A DNA stretch of 32,572 nt from JBFGCA01 sp041567315 (GTDB taxonomy: Bacteria > Acidobacteriota > Thermoanaerobaculia > Multivoradales > JAHEKO01). The translations under genes and the position numbers were made by a program. Shown here one piece after another: positions 23,137-30,536 of the stretch. The notes below the pieces were generated by a model. It was not told the origin of the DNA and made no database searches. It saw nothing but the letters and a program-made list of their open reading frames with translations. Position 1 is the stretch's first letter; each line of letters opens with the position of its first letter. Location: positions 1-32,572 of the forward strand of contig JBFGCA010000047.1 of the NCBI GenBank assembly GCA_041567315.1, in the 5' to 3' direction.

Positions 23137-23142
23137 AGTCTA
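23137..23142 (-). promoter_or_regulatory. -10 box TAGACT, leaderless start of the DUF2064-nnr-tsaE-hbd operon
   Basis: Minus-strand TAGACT (23142-23137) ends six bases before the ATG at 23130, with no SD. It nearly abuts the opposite TAGGAT (23148-23153), so the divergent promoters overlap. Confidence 0.42.
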
Positions 23143-23147
23143 TCCTG

Positions 23148-23153
23148 TAGGAT
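23148..23153 (+). promoter_or_regulatory. -10 box TAGGAT for the SAM hydrolase gene
   Basis: TAGGAT lies 21 bases before the ATG at 23175 and belongs to the small inverted repeat ATCCT-GT-AGGAT (23142-23153). The divergent promoters share this 12-bp sequence, so they may be mutually exclusive or co-regulated. No SD is present in the short leader. Confidence 0.38.
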
Positions 23154-23174
23154 CGCCGCCCCACCGGCCGTCGC

Positions 23175-23948
23175 ATGCCGATCCTCACCCTGTTGACCGA
23201 TTTCGGGCTCGCCGACTACTACGTGGCGGCGGTCAAGGGCACGGTCTTGCGGCTGGCGCCGGGCACCCAGCCGATCGATCTTTCCCACGCCGTCGCCCCT
23301 GGCGACGTCGAGGGCGCCGCCTTCCTGCTGGCCGCCGCCGCCTCCGCCTTCCCGGCCGGCACGGTCCATCTTTGCGTCGTCGACCCCGGGGTCGGCAGCG
23401 ACCGGCGGCTGCTCGCCGTCGGGCAGGGCGGCCGGTTCTTCGTGGCCCCCGACAACGGTCTGCTGACCCCGGTGCTCGAGGGCGCCGCCGTCCACGCGGT
23501 GACCCGCACCGGGCTGTTCCTCGACGCTCCGAGCGCCACCTTCCACGGCCGCGACCGGATGGCGCCGATCGCCGCCCATCTGCTGCGCGGCGAGCCGCTC
23601 GGCGAGCTCGGGCCGGCGATCTCCGACCCCGTCCGCCTCGAGCGACGCACGCCCCGGCGCGACGGCGAGGCGCTGGTCGGGCAGGTGGTCCACATCGACC
23701 ACTTCGGCAACCTGGTCACCGACATCCCCAGCGCGTGGCTCGGAGAGCAATCGTTCGAGGCGCGGGTCGGCAGCCACCGCATCCGGTTGACGGCCAGCCA
23801 CTACGCCGCCCTGCCCGCGGGCCGGCCGGCCGTGGTTCCGGGCTCGGCCGGCACCCTCGAGCTGTCGCTCAACGGGGAGAGCCTGGCCGAGCGCTGGCAG
23901 ACCCCCCGCGGCGCCGCCGTCCGGGTGATCCTGCGCGCGGGCGCCTAG
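23175..23948 (+). CDS. SAM hydrolase (SAM hydroxide adenosyltransferase, DUF62)
   Basis: 257 residues. Family enzymes split S-adenosylmethionine with water to adenosine and methionine; relatives include fluorinase and chlorinase. Motifs: TDFGLADYYVAAVKG (8-22), VDPGVGSDRR, APDNGLLTPVL, ATFHGRDRMAPIAAH with the Arg/His of the Asp-Arg-His triad, and HIDHFGNLVTDIP. The HGRD motif and lack of the fluorinase loop favour the hydrolase. The TAG stop (23946-23948) is formed by the outer end of element C, and the C-terminus (RVILRAGA) is of normal length. Confidence 0.9.
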   Translation: MPILTLLTDFGLADYYVAAVKGTVLRLAPGTQPIDLSHAVAPGDVEGAAFLLAAAASAFPAGTVHLCVVDPGVGSDRRLLAVGQGGRFFVAPDNGLLTPVLEGAAVHAVTRTGLFLDAPSATFHGRDRMAPIAAHLLRGEPLGELGPAISDPVRLERRTPRRDGEALVGQVVHIDHFGNLVTDIPSAWLGEQSFEARVGSHRIRLTASHYAALPAGRPAVVPGSAGTLELSLNGESLAERWQTPRGAAVRVILRAGA

Positions 23949-24085
23949 GAGCCCGTGGTGGAAGTCCGCCCGGCCGTCTGGCGGCGGGGCGGAGCCGTCT
24001 GCGGCGTTGCCGCTCCTCGACGATGGCGTTTCGGGGCCTTTCCGGCTATAGCCGAGCGTCGATACGAGCGGCGGCGCGAGCTGCT
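23947..24085 (+). repeat. Degraded palindromic element C (139 bp)
   Basis: The first 81 bp (23947-24027) match the left half of element B at about 75 positions. The right half has diverged or been replaced, but the end CGAGCTGCTAG (24077-24087) still resembles the terminal CGGGCTGCTAG of the family. The left end supplies the SAM hydrolase stop codon. The right end runs into TAGACT, a -10-like box facing the DUF4177 gene. Confidence 0.7.
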
Positions 24086-24090
24086 AGACT
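24085..24090 (+). promoter_or_regulatory. -10-like TAGACT at the right edge of element C
   Basis: TAGACT is formed where the GCTGCTAG terminus meets flanking sequence, as TAGCAT is at element A. It is 53 bases upstream of the DUF4177 start, whose leader holds an SD. Confidence 0.33.
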
Positions 24091-24143
24091 GACGCCAGGA
24101 CGCCAGCTGGAGAGCCACCCCGGCGCGGGGAAGGAGTGGATGC

Positions 24144-24332
24144 ATGACGAAGTGGGAATACCGCATCATCAACATCCGGAGCGAGAACTACCGCCTGGAT
24201 CCCAACGCCGTCCGCGAGCTCAACCCACTGGGTGAGGAGGGCTGGGAGCTGGTCTCGATCACCTCGGTCAACTTCAAGAGCGGCGCCACCGACAACATCG
24301 CCATGGTCTTCAAGCGGCCACTCCCCGACTGA
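24144..24332 (+). CDS. DUF4177 family small protein
   Basis: 62 residues starting MTKWEYRIINI and containing LNPLGEEGWELVSIT, the hallmark of DUF4177. The family is a small beta-alpha-beta fold of unknown function, and the length is typical. A good SD, AAGGAG, lies seven bases before the ATG. It stands alone between element C and the convergent membrane-protein operon, with a 16-bp gap between stop codons. Confidence 0.85.
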   Translation: MTKWEYRIINIRSENYRLDPNAVRELNPLGEEGWELVSITSVNFKSGATDNIAMVFKRPLPD

Positions 24333-24348
24333 GTCCCCATCCAGCCGA

Positions 24349-24585
24349 TCAGCCACCACGCTCGCGGCCCAGCGCCCGCTTGAGCAGCAGCGCCGCCCCC
24401 AGGCCGACACCCACCGCCACCACCACGCGGGGCCAGCCCGCCGACCGCAGCCGGCGCACGCCGGGCAGGGCGGCGAGCCGCGAGGGCCCGTCCCCCGAAC
24501 CGCCGACCGGGAGTTGCTCGGCCGCCCCGGCGAGCCGCCGCCACTCGGCCGCGAACCGGCTCCGGGCCTGCTCCAGGTCGCTCAC
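24349..24585 (-). CDS. Small membrane-associated protein (YqjK/YqjD-like context)
   Basis: 78 residues from GTG 24585, whose codon overlaps the stop of the upstream gene as GTGA. An N-terminal amphipathic helix (SDLEQARSRFAAEWRRLAGAAEQL) is followed by a Gly/Ser linker and one hydrophobic C-terminal helix (RVVVAVGVGLGAALLLKRAL) ending in Arg. This is the shape of small YqjD/YqjK-type inner-membrane proteins that accompany YqjE. The call rests on layout and context; sequence similarity cannot be confirmed by eye. Confidence 0.6.
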   Translation of the reverse strand: MSDLEQARSRFAAEWRRLAGAAEQLPVGGSGDGPSRLAALPGVRRLRSAGWPRVVVAVGVGLGAALLLKRALGRERGG

Positions 24586-25079
24586 CACCGGTCGTCCTCG
24601 TCGCCCCAGTCGTCGTCGGCGTCGTCGCCGTCCGCACCGCGGGCCGACGCCGCCAGCGGCGGCCGGCGCCGGCCGGCCGCTCCACCGCCCGGCCGCCCAC
24701 CCGAGACGTTGCGGCGCCACCATTCGGCGTGCTCGCCGGCGCGCCGGCGGACGGTGGCGGCCGGAGTCTCGATCCGCCGCAACCGCCACCAGCCGAGCCC
24801 CGCCAGAGCCAGACCGATCAGGGTGAGCGCACCGAAGACGGCCAGCGCCGCCCCCCACAGCGGCAGCCAGCGGCCCAGCAGCAGGATGCCGAACGAAAGC
24901 AGGGCGCCGACCGCCCAGAACAGCACCGCCGCCGCCGCCACGGCCAGCACCACCACGCCGACCAGCCGCCGGCCGGAGCGGGCCAGGTCGCCGCCCAGCG
25001 CCTCGGCCTCGGCGCGCAGCAGCTCGAGGCTGGCGTGCGAGAAACCGCGCAGCGTCTCGCGCCAGCGGCCGCCGCGCAT
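24582..25079 (-). CDS. YqjE/phage holin-III-like membrane protein
   Basis: 165 residues from ATG 25079 (MRGGRWRETL). An amphipathic helix with SHASLELLRAEAEALGGDLARSG precedes two long hydrophobic helices (VGVVVLAVAAAAVLFWAVGALL; LWGAALAVFGALTLIGLALAGLG). This is the arrangement of the Actinobacteriophage_holin_6/YqjE superfamily. A basic loop and an Asp-rich tail (DGDDADDDWGDEDD) follow. In E. coli the yqjD-yqjE-yqjK group is membrane-associated, and YqjD binds ribosomes. The start overlaps the upstream VWFA gene stop by one base (TGATG), so it is co-translated with a secreted-protein gene. No lysis gene is nearby, so a phage origin is not supported. Confidence 0.72.
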   Translation of the reverse strand: MRGGRWRETLRGFSHASLELLRAEAEALGGDLARSGRRLVGVVVLAVAAAAVLFWAVGALLSFGILLLGRWLPLWGAALAVFGALTLIGLALAGLGWWRLRRIETPAATVRRRAGEHAEWWRRNVSGGRPGGGAAGRRRPPLAASARGADGDDADDDWGDEDDRW

Positions 25080-26830
25080 CACCCGCCCACGACCAGCGAG
25101 CGGCCGACGAAGGACCCCGCCGCGCCCCACTCGTCCCACACGCCGACCACCACCCGGTGACCTCCTTCCCGCATCCGCAGCTTGTCCTGGAACGGGAAGT
25201 ACTGGCGCGCTCCCTCCTCCAGCTTGTCGGCCGGGATCCGCAGCGGCAGCTCGACCTCCTGGATGTCCGAGAAGTCGCCCCGCTCGTCGACCGCCCCGAA
25301 GTAGAGCTTGAGCCGCGCCTCGTGGACCTCGGCGCGGGGCACCAGGACGATCTTGTCGAGCGGGATGGCGACCATGAAGGGCACGTCGTACTGGCCCTTC
25401 TCCACGGACTGCGGCTCGCCGAGCCGGAACTCGACCTCGAGCGGGTTGGACTCGAAGCCGTAGCGCAGGCTCGACAGGGTGCCGTCGGACATCCGCGAGA
25501 AAGTGGACTTGTCGCGATAGCCCTCGCGGTGCCGAACCGTGTAGCCCTTGCCGTTCTTGAGCTCGACCTTGATCTTGTACAAGCGGCCGGTTTGCGAGTG
25601 GGCCGGCAGATAACCCAGCGAGTAATAGGTGTCGAAATCGCGGGCGATCTTGGTCAACCCCGGACCGACGTCGTTGGTGTTGTAGATCACCTGGCCGCCG
25701 GTGACGTCGGCCATCAGCAGCAGCGGCTGCTGCAGGTTGGAGGTGTAGACCGAATCGACGAAGTTCATCACCCCGGCGGTGGGGGCGGTCGCCATCTGGA
25801 CGGTGGCGGTGGTCGACACCCGGAGGCCGGCCGCGTCGATCGCGTAGAAGGTCACCCGGTTGGCGCTGGCCTGGCTGGCGAGCTGCTGGTAGCGCCGCGA
25901 CAGGTCGTAGTCCCGCGAGGTGGTGAGCACGTGCTGCGCCCCCTGGTAGCGCTGTGAGATGGCGTGGAACAGGTCCTCGCCGGGCACCATCTCGATGCCG
26001 TCGCTGATGTAGAGCAGAGCCTTGCGCCCCGGCAGCCCGGCCAGCGAGTCGACGATCTCCTTCATGGCGTCGATCGAGAAGCTGAGGTCGCTGAAGCGCG
26101 ACTCGGCGTACTGGCGCACCCGCCAGATGATGTCGCCCGAGCTGTCGGTGTCTTCCATGTCGCGCAGCAGGTCGCGGCGCTCGGAGTCGACCTGCAGCGC
26201 CAGCCCCGACTTGTCCTCGAGCTCGAACAGCGCCGCCGCCACCAGCTCGGGGTCGGACGTGAAGTGGTGCCGCACGTGGAGCGAGCGCTCGTAGGAGACC
26301 AGCATCACCCGATCGTCGGGACCCAGCTCGTTGCGCAGGAACTCGCGCAACCGCCGGAACACGCGGTTGCGGTTGAAGGGCCGGATGTTGAGATTGTCGA
26401 CGTAGACCACCAGGTAGAGCCGTTGCTCGTCGGGCACCGGGGCGCGCTGTTCGAGCCCCGGCACGGCCGGTGGCGCCGCTTGCTCCGCCGGCGGCGCCTC
26501 GGCGGGGTCGCCGCCGACCCGCTCCCCGCCCTCGACCACGTAGAAGTTGGTGATCGCCATCTGCCGGCCGTCCTCGAACACCTCGAAATCGTCCCGGGTC
26601 AGACCGGTCACCGGCTCGCCCTTCTTGTCGGTGACGAAGACGTCGACGTTGACGACGTTGACCTCCATGGTCTCGAAGAAGATCTCCTCGTCGTCGCCCG
26701 TCGCCGCCGTCTCCACGTCGGCGGTCTCCGCCGGGGCGGGCTCGGCGGCGGGCGGAGCTTCCTGGGCGGAGAGCGGGGGGAACGGCAGGAGCAGCAGCGA
26801 AAGCAGCGGCAGGCAGAGGCGTCGCGTCAT
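25079..26830 (-). CDS. Secreted VWFA-related Acidobacterial domain protein (copy 1)
   Basis: 583 residues. Signal peptide: MTRRLC, then a Leu-rich core ending at SAQ (about 23). A Pro/Ala/Glu-rich linker follows. The family entry motif is VNVDVFVTDKKGEPVTGL-like, then DDFEVFEDG (about 58-88), matching the TIGR03436 'VWFA-related Acidobacterial domain'. The VWA-like region runs from about 135 (YLVVYVDNLNIRPFNR) through LLYISDGIEM to about 390, with a C-terminal beta region (about 400-583). The metal-site position reads D145-NLN instead of DxSxS. SD GAGGAG precedes the ATG. It lies 46 bp behind copy 2 and is coupled by TGATG to the YqjE-like gene. Confidence 0.85.
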   Translation of the reverse strand: MTRRLCLPLLSLLLLPFPPLSAQEAPPAAEPAPAETADVETAATGDDEEIFFETMEVNVVNVDVFVTDKKGEPVTGLTRDDFEVFEDGRQMAITNFYVVEGGERVGGDPAEAPPAEQAAPPAVPGLEQRAPVPDEQRLYLVVYVDNLNIRPFNRNRVFRRLREFLRNELGPDDRVMLVSYERSLHVRHHFTSDPELVAAALFELEDKSGLALQVDSERRDLLRDMEDTDSSGDIIWRVRQYAESRFSDLSFSIDAMKEIVDSLAGLPGRKALLYISDGIEMVPGEDLFHAISQRYQGAQHVLTTSRDYDLSRRYQQLASQASANRVTFYAIDAAGLRVSTTATVQMATAPTAGVMNFVDSVYTSNLQQPLLLMADVTGGQVIYNTNDVGPGLTKIARDFDTYYSLGYLPAHSQTGRLYKIKVELKNGKGYTVRHREGYRDKSTFSRMSDGTLSSLRYGFESNPLEVEFRLGEPQSVEKGQYDVPFMVAIPLDKIVLVPRAEVHEARLKLYFGAVDERGDFSDIQEVELPLRIPADKLEEGARQYFPFQDKLRMREGGHRVVVGVWDEWGAAGSFVGRSLVVGG

Positions 26831-26876
26831 GGGGTCGGCTCCTCGCGGGCGAGCGTCGGGACGGCGAGAGTCGGTT

Positions 26877-28574
26877 TTACAGGGAAGGAGCGATGCGGGC
26901 GCTCGCCGTCAGAATCCTACCACTCAGGGGGTCGTAGACCGCCACCACGGCGTCGTGCGGTTTGCGCCGCAGACGCAGGGTGGTCTCGTAGCGTCCCCAG
27001 CCGGCGGCAGCGGTCTCGGCCGAGGCGCTCAGACCGATCGGGATCACCGGGATGTCGGCCCGCTGCCCGTCGTCGTCCTGCACCGCCACCCGCAGCTCGA
27101 GCTGCGCCGTCGGCCCGCCCTCGGCCGGCAGGAAGGTCAGCTCGCCGAGCGGCACCAGCACGGTGAGCGGCACCGTCATCTTGCCGCGGCCCGCCTTGCG
27201 GGCGGCGCCCACCTCGACCTTGAGCATCTCCTCGGCCGGCGCGTTCCCGAACAACAGGGTGCTCTCGACCGCCATCGTCACCTCGCGTTGCCGTGAGGAG
27301 TCCAGGAAGTCGGCCCGCGAGCGGACGCGCAGGCTGCCACCGCGCACCTCGACCTCGAGCCGGTGGCGCTTGTTGTCCCACTCGCGGCGCGGCGAGAATC
27401 CGAGCCAGTAGTAGGAACGGGTGTCGATCACCACCTTGTCGAGCGCCTCCAGACGGGCGGCGTCGACGAACGCCCGCCCGCCGGTCTGCCGCGCCAGATA
27501 GTCGAGGGTGTAGTGGATCTCCTGCCGGCGCAGGAACTGATCGCGGCGCAGCGGGCCGCCGCTGAACCCCTGGGCGTCGGCGATGCTGTCGGCGGCAGCG
27601 TCGGCCACCTCGTCGCTGAACCCGGGAACGTCCACCGGGTAGAGCGTGTAGCCCAACAGGTTGGCGGTATCGACCAGCGGCCCGAACAGGTCCTCGCCCT
27701 GCTCGACCCCGGCCTGCAGCGTGAGGGTGAAGGCGTCGGGGGACAGGAAGCCCGAGGGCAGGAACGGCCAGCCGCCGGACAGCAGCAGCATCACCTTGCG
27801 CCCCGGCGGCTTGGCAAAGCTGCGCAGCGTCGAGGTGGCGGCGGTGACCGTGCGCTCGAGCTGGTCGGCCAGCCGCTGCACGTAGAACCGCTCCTCGGGA
27901 TTCAGGTCGGTGCGGAAGAACTCGGCGGCGGTCAGCGAGCCGCCGCGGATCAGGTCGGTGGCGCGCAGCACGCGGCTGAAGTCGAACTGGCGCTGCTCGG
28001 CGAGCCGCTGGAGCCCGAGGGCGGGCCGCTGCATGGCCTGGTCGAGGACCCGCTCGAGGGCCGGCACCGAGCCGTCCCACGAGCTCAACATCTCGAGCTT
28101 CTTGCCGTCGAAAGCCACCACCGCCATGCGGTCGTTGCGGCCCAGCAGCGGCAGGTCGCTCTTGAGCGCCTCGAGCACCCGGTCGCGGTCGCGGGTGATC
28201 GAAAAGAACTCGTCGATGAACAGCAGGTAGCTGGTCCCCACCGGATCGCCGGGCAACACCGCCGGCAGCGACTCGACGCCGGCCGGCAGACCCTCGGCCG
28301 CCAGCTCCGCCGCCAGCCCGCCCCGCACCTCGGTGAAATACTCGACCGGCACCTCCTCGCCGTCCACGCGGAGCACGAAGTCCTGCGGTCCGAGACCGAA
28401 GACCGGCAGGCCCTCCTTGTCGGTGACCACCACCTCGAGGTTGACCACCCGCACGTCCAGGATCTCGCCAAAGACGCCGGGCAGCGGGCTGGGCTCGGTC
28501 TGGGCGCCGGCGGCGGCGGCCATCGCCGGCAGCAGGGCGAGCAGGATCGACGGACGGCGGCGGGCTGGACTCAT
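26877..28574 (-). CDS. Secreted VWFA-related Acidobacterial domain protein (copy 2)
   Basis: 565 residues from ATG 28574 (MSPARRRPSILLALL), with signal peptide 1-24 (cleavage near AGA-QT) and SD GAGGAG. It has the same architecture as copy 1: VVNLEVVVTDKEGLPVFGL then QDFVLRVDGEE (42-74), a VWA-like region from about 115 (YLLFIDEFFSITRDRDRV) with KVMLLLSGGWPFLP, and YYWLGFSPRREWDNKRHRLEVEVRGG, which parallels YYSLGYLPAHSQTGRLYKIKVELKNG of copy 1. The MIDAS position is D121-EFFS, again without DxSxS. The pair is a tandem duplication with low identity. It is the first gene of its operon. Confidence 0.85.
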   Translation of the reverse strand: MSPARRRPSILLALLPAMAAAAGAQTEPSPLPGVFGEILDVRVVNLEVVVTDKEGLPVFGLGPQDFVLRVDGEEVPVEYFTEVRGGLAAELAAEGLPAGVESLPAVLPGDPVGTSYLLFIDEFFSITRDRDRVLEALKSDLPLLGRNDRMAVVAFDGKKLEMLSSWDGSVPALERVLDQAMQRPALGLQRLAEQRQFDFSRVLRATDLIRGGSLTAAEFFRTDLNPEERFYVQRLADQLERTVTAATSTLRSFAKPPGRKVMLLLSGGWPFLPSGFLSPDAFTLTLQAGVEQGEDLFGPLVDTANLLGYTLYPVDVPGFSDEVADAAADSIADAQGFSGGPLRRDQFLRRQEIHYTLDYLARQTGGRAFVDAARLEALDKVVIDTRSYYWLGFSPRREWDNKRHRLEVEVRGGSLRVRSRADFLDSSRQREVTMAVESTLLFGNAPAEEMLKVEVGAARKAGRGKMTVPLTVLVPLGELTFLPAEGGPTAQLELRVAVQDDDGQRADIPVIPIGLSASAETAAAGWGRYETTLRLRRKPHDAVVAVYDPLSGRILTASARIAPSL

Positions 28575-28634
28575 GGCGGTAGGTCTCCTCGAAAGGCGGG
28601 CGCGGACCGGACGGCCGGTGGTGCACGACGCCGG

Positions 28635-28663
28635 CCGATACAACCGGCGGGTGTACCGTGCAA
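28635..28663 (-). promoter_or_regulatory. Sigma-70-like promoter of the VWFA operon
   Basis: Minus-strand TTGCAC (28663-28658), a 17-nt spacer and TATCGG (28640-28635) lie in the 103-bp gap behind ypdA. This is the best-spaced -35/-10 pair I find in the window. It leaves a leader of about 55 nt ending in GAGGAG before the ATG at 28574. Confidence 0.5.
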
Positions 28664-28677
28664 GAGGTGTGCCGCTC

Positions 28678-29706
28678 CTAGACTACTCCTTTCCGGCCGC
28701 CTCCCAGGCGCGACCGCAGGTGGCGGACGATGCGCTCGCCGTGGTCGCGCGAGTTCTCGATGAAGATCAGGTCGGTGCGCGCCCCCGCCTGCAGGGTGCC
28801 GGCCACGTAGAGACCGGGCACGTCGCTCTCGCAGCTCGCCGGATCGAACACCGGCACCAGGGTGTCCGGGTCGACGGTGATGCCGCAGCGTCGCTCGAGA
28901 GCGACGTCCGGGGTGTAGCCGATGAGGACGTAGGCGGCGTCGGCGGCCAGCTCGGCGCGGCCCGCCGGGCCCTCGATCTCCACCGCCTCCGGACCGAAGG
29001 CCATCACCCGGCTGTCGAGCCGGGTCGCGATCGCCCCTTCGGCGATGCGGTTGTCGAGGTCCGGCTTGAGCCAGTACTTGATGCTGGGCTTGAGCTCGGA
29101 CCGGCGGTGGACGATGGTGACCTCCGCCCCCGCCCGCCACAGGTCGAGCGCGGCTTCGGCGGCCGAGTTGCCGCCGCCCACCACCACCACCCGCTCGCCG
29201 AAGTGACGGTAGGGCTCGCGATACCGGTAGCTCACCCACGGCCGGGCCTCGCCAGGCACGCCCAGCCGGCGGGGGTTGTGGAAGTAGCCGGTGGCCAGCG
29301 CCACCGCCCGGGCTTGGCGGCGGCGCTCGCCGTGCCGGCCACGGGTCACCACCTCGAACCCGTCGCCGCGGCGCTCGGCGGTCTCCACCTCCTCGAAGCT
29401 CGCCACCCGCACCCGGTGACGGCGGGCCACCGCCTGGTAGTAGGCGACGGCCTGCCGCCGATCCGGCTTGTCGTCGGGCACCGCGAAAGGCACGCCGGCG
29501 ATCTCCAGCTTCTCCCGCGTGGTGAAGAAGGTCATGTAGGTCGGGAACTCGAGGAGGTTGGCGAGCAGCGGACCGCGGTCCACCAGCAGCACCTCGAGCC
29601 CGGCGCGGCGGGCCTCGGCGCCGATCGCCAGCCCGGTGGGCCCGGCGCCGACCACCAGCAAATCGAGCACGCCGTTGCCCTCGGACCGCGCACCGCCGCC
29701 GCTCAC
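28678..29706 (-). CDS. ypdA: YpdA-family FAD-dependent oxidoreductase (bacillithiol disulfide reductase-like)
   Basis: 342 residues from GTG 29706. Two dinucleotide sites: GAGPTG (20-25) for FAD and GGGNSA (177-182) for NADPH. ALATGYFHNP joins them, and GLYVAGTLQAGARTDLIFIENSRDHG closes the FAD domain. There is no CxxC active site, unlike thioredoxin reductase, which matches YpdA, the NADPH-dependent bacillithiol disulfide reductase of Firmicutes. Its presence suggests that this organism makes bacillithiol or a similar thiol. The start overlaps thiD as GTGA (29703-29706). Confidence 0.85.
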   Translation of the reverse strand: MSGGGARSEGNGVLDLLVVGAGPTGLAIGAEARRAGLEVLLVDRGPLLANLLEFPTYMTFFTTREKLEIAGVPFAVPDDKPDRRQAVAYYQAVARRHRVRVASFEEVETAERRGDGFEVVTRGRHGERRRQARAVALATGYFHNPRRLGVPGEARPWVSYRYREPYRHFGERVVVVGGGNSAAEAALDLWRAGAEVTIVHRRSELKPSIKYWLKPDLDNRIAEGAIATRLDSRVMAFGPEAVEIEGPAGRAELAADAAYVLIGYTPDVALERRCGITVDPDTLVPVFDPASCESDVPGLYVAGTLQAGARTDLIFIENSRDHGERIVRHLRSRLGGGRKGVV

Positions 29707-30536
29707 TGCGACTCCCCCGCCGTCTGCCACAGGTGGTCCAGCGGGCCGTGCCCGCCCCCCAGACCGGGAGCCGCGGCCAGCGCTCCCTGCAGATAGTCGA
29801 TCGCCCGGCCGACCGCGTCGGCCAGCGGCCGGCCGGCGGCCAGTCCGACGGCGATCGCCGAGGACAGCGTGCAGCCGGTGCCGTGGGTCGAGCTGGTGTC
29901 CACCCGCGGGTGCCGGAAGCGATGGAACCGCCGCCCGTCGTAGAGCAGGTCGACGATCTCGGCGCCGGCGGCGTGCCCGCCCTTGACCAGGACCGCGGGC
30001 CCGCGCGCCGCCAGACGCTCGGCCGCCCGCCGCCGGGCCGCCTCGTCGTCCACCGGCTGGCCGGTGAGCCGCCGGCACTCGGGGAGGTTGGGGGTCACCA
30101 GGGTGGCCAGCGGCAGCAGGCGGCCGGCCAGCGCCTCGACCGCCTCGTCCTCGAGCAGCGCGTCGCCGCTCTTGGCCACCATCACCGGGTCGAGCACCAC
30201 CGGCGGACCCGCCCAGGCGCCGAGGCGGTCGGCCACCGCCTCGATGATCTCGGCGTTGGCCAGCATCCCGATCTTGACGCCGTCGACCCCGAGGTCCTCG
30301 AAGACGGCGTCGATCTGCGCCGCCACCATCGCCCCCGGCAGCACGTGGACCGCCGACACCCGCCGGGTGTTCTGAGCGGTGATAGCGCTCAACGCGCTCA
30401 TCCCGAAGGCGCCGAGAGCGGCGAAGGTCTTGAGGTCGGCCTGGATGCCGGCCCCGCCGCCGGAGTCCGAGCCGGCGATGGTCAGCAGCCGCAGCGGCCT
30501 CCGCACCCCCTGACCGGCGCCCCGGCGGGCACTCAT
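29703..30536 (-). CDS. thiD: Hydroxymethylpyrimidine (phosphate) kinase ThiD
   Basis: 277 residues. It phosphorylates HMP and HMP-P in thiamine pyrophosphate synthesis. Motifs: TIAGSDSGGGAGIQADLKT (19-37), DPVMVAKSGDALL, LVTPNLPECRRLTG, VLVKGGH and DTSSTHGTGCTLSSAIA, which is the ribokinase-family anion hole. The N-terminal 14 residues (MSARRGAGQGVRRP) are extra. No TPP riboswitch or other thi gene is visible. ATGA overlaps lgt at 30533-30536. Confidence 0.94.
   Translation of the reverse strand: MSARRGAGQGVRRPLRLLTIAGSDSGGGAGIQADLKTFAALGAFGMSALSAITAQNTRRVSAVHVLPGAMVAAQIDAVFEDLGVDGVKIGMLANAEIIEAVADRLGAWAGPPVVLDPVMVAKSGDALLEDEAVEALAGRLLPLATLVTPNLPECRRLTGQPVDDEAARRRAAERLAARGPAVLVKGGHAAGAEIVDLLYDGRRFHRFRHPRVDTSSTHGTGCTLSSAIAVGLAAGRPLADAVGRAIDYLQGALAAAPGLGGGHGPLDHLWQTAGESQ

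Noticed and set aside
22460..23188. Upstream extension of the nnr frame to 759 codons
   Set aside because: The extension is Arg/Gly/Ala-rich and overlaps the DUF2064 gene fully. The family start and ATGA junction fix the start at 22459.
24582..25079. Phage holin and hence a prophage remnant
   Set aside because: The holin-III fold is shared by chromosomal YqjE proteins; no endolysin, integrase, structural gene or att site is present.
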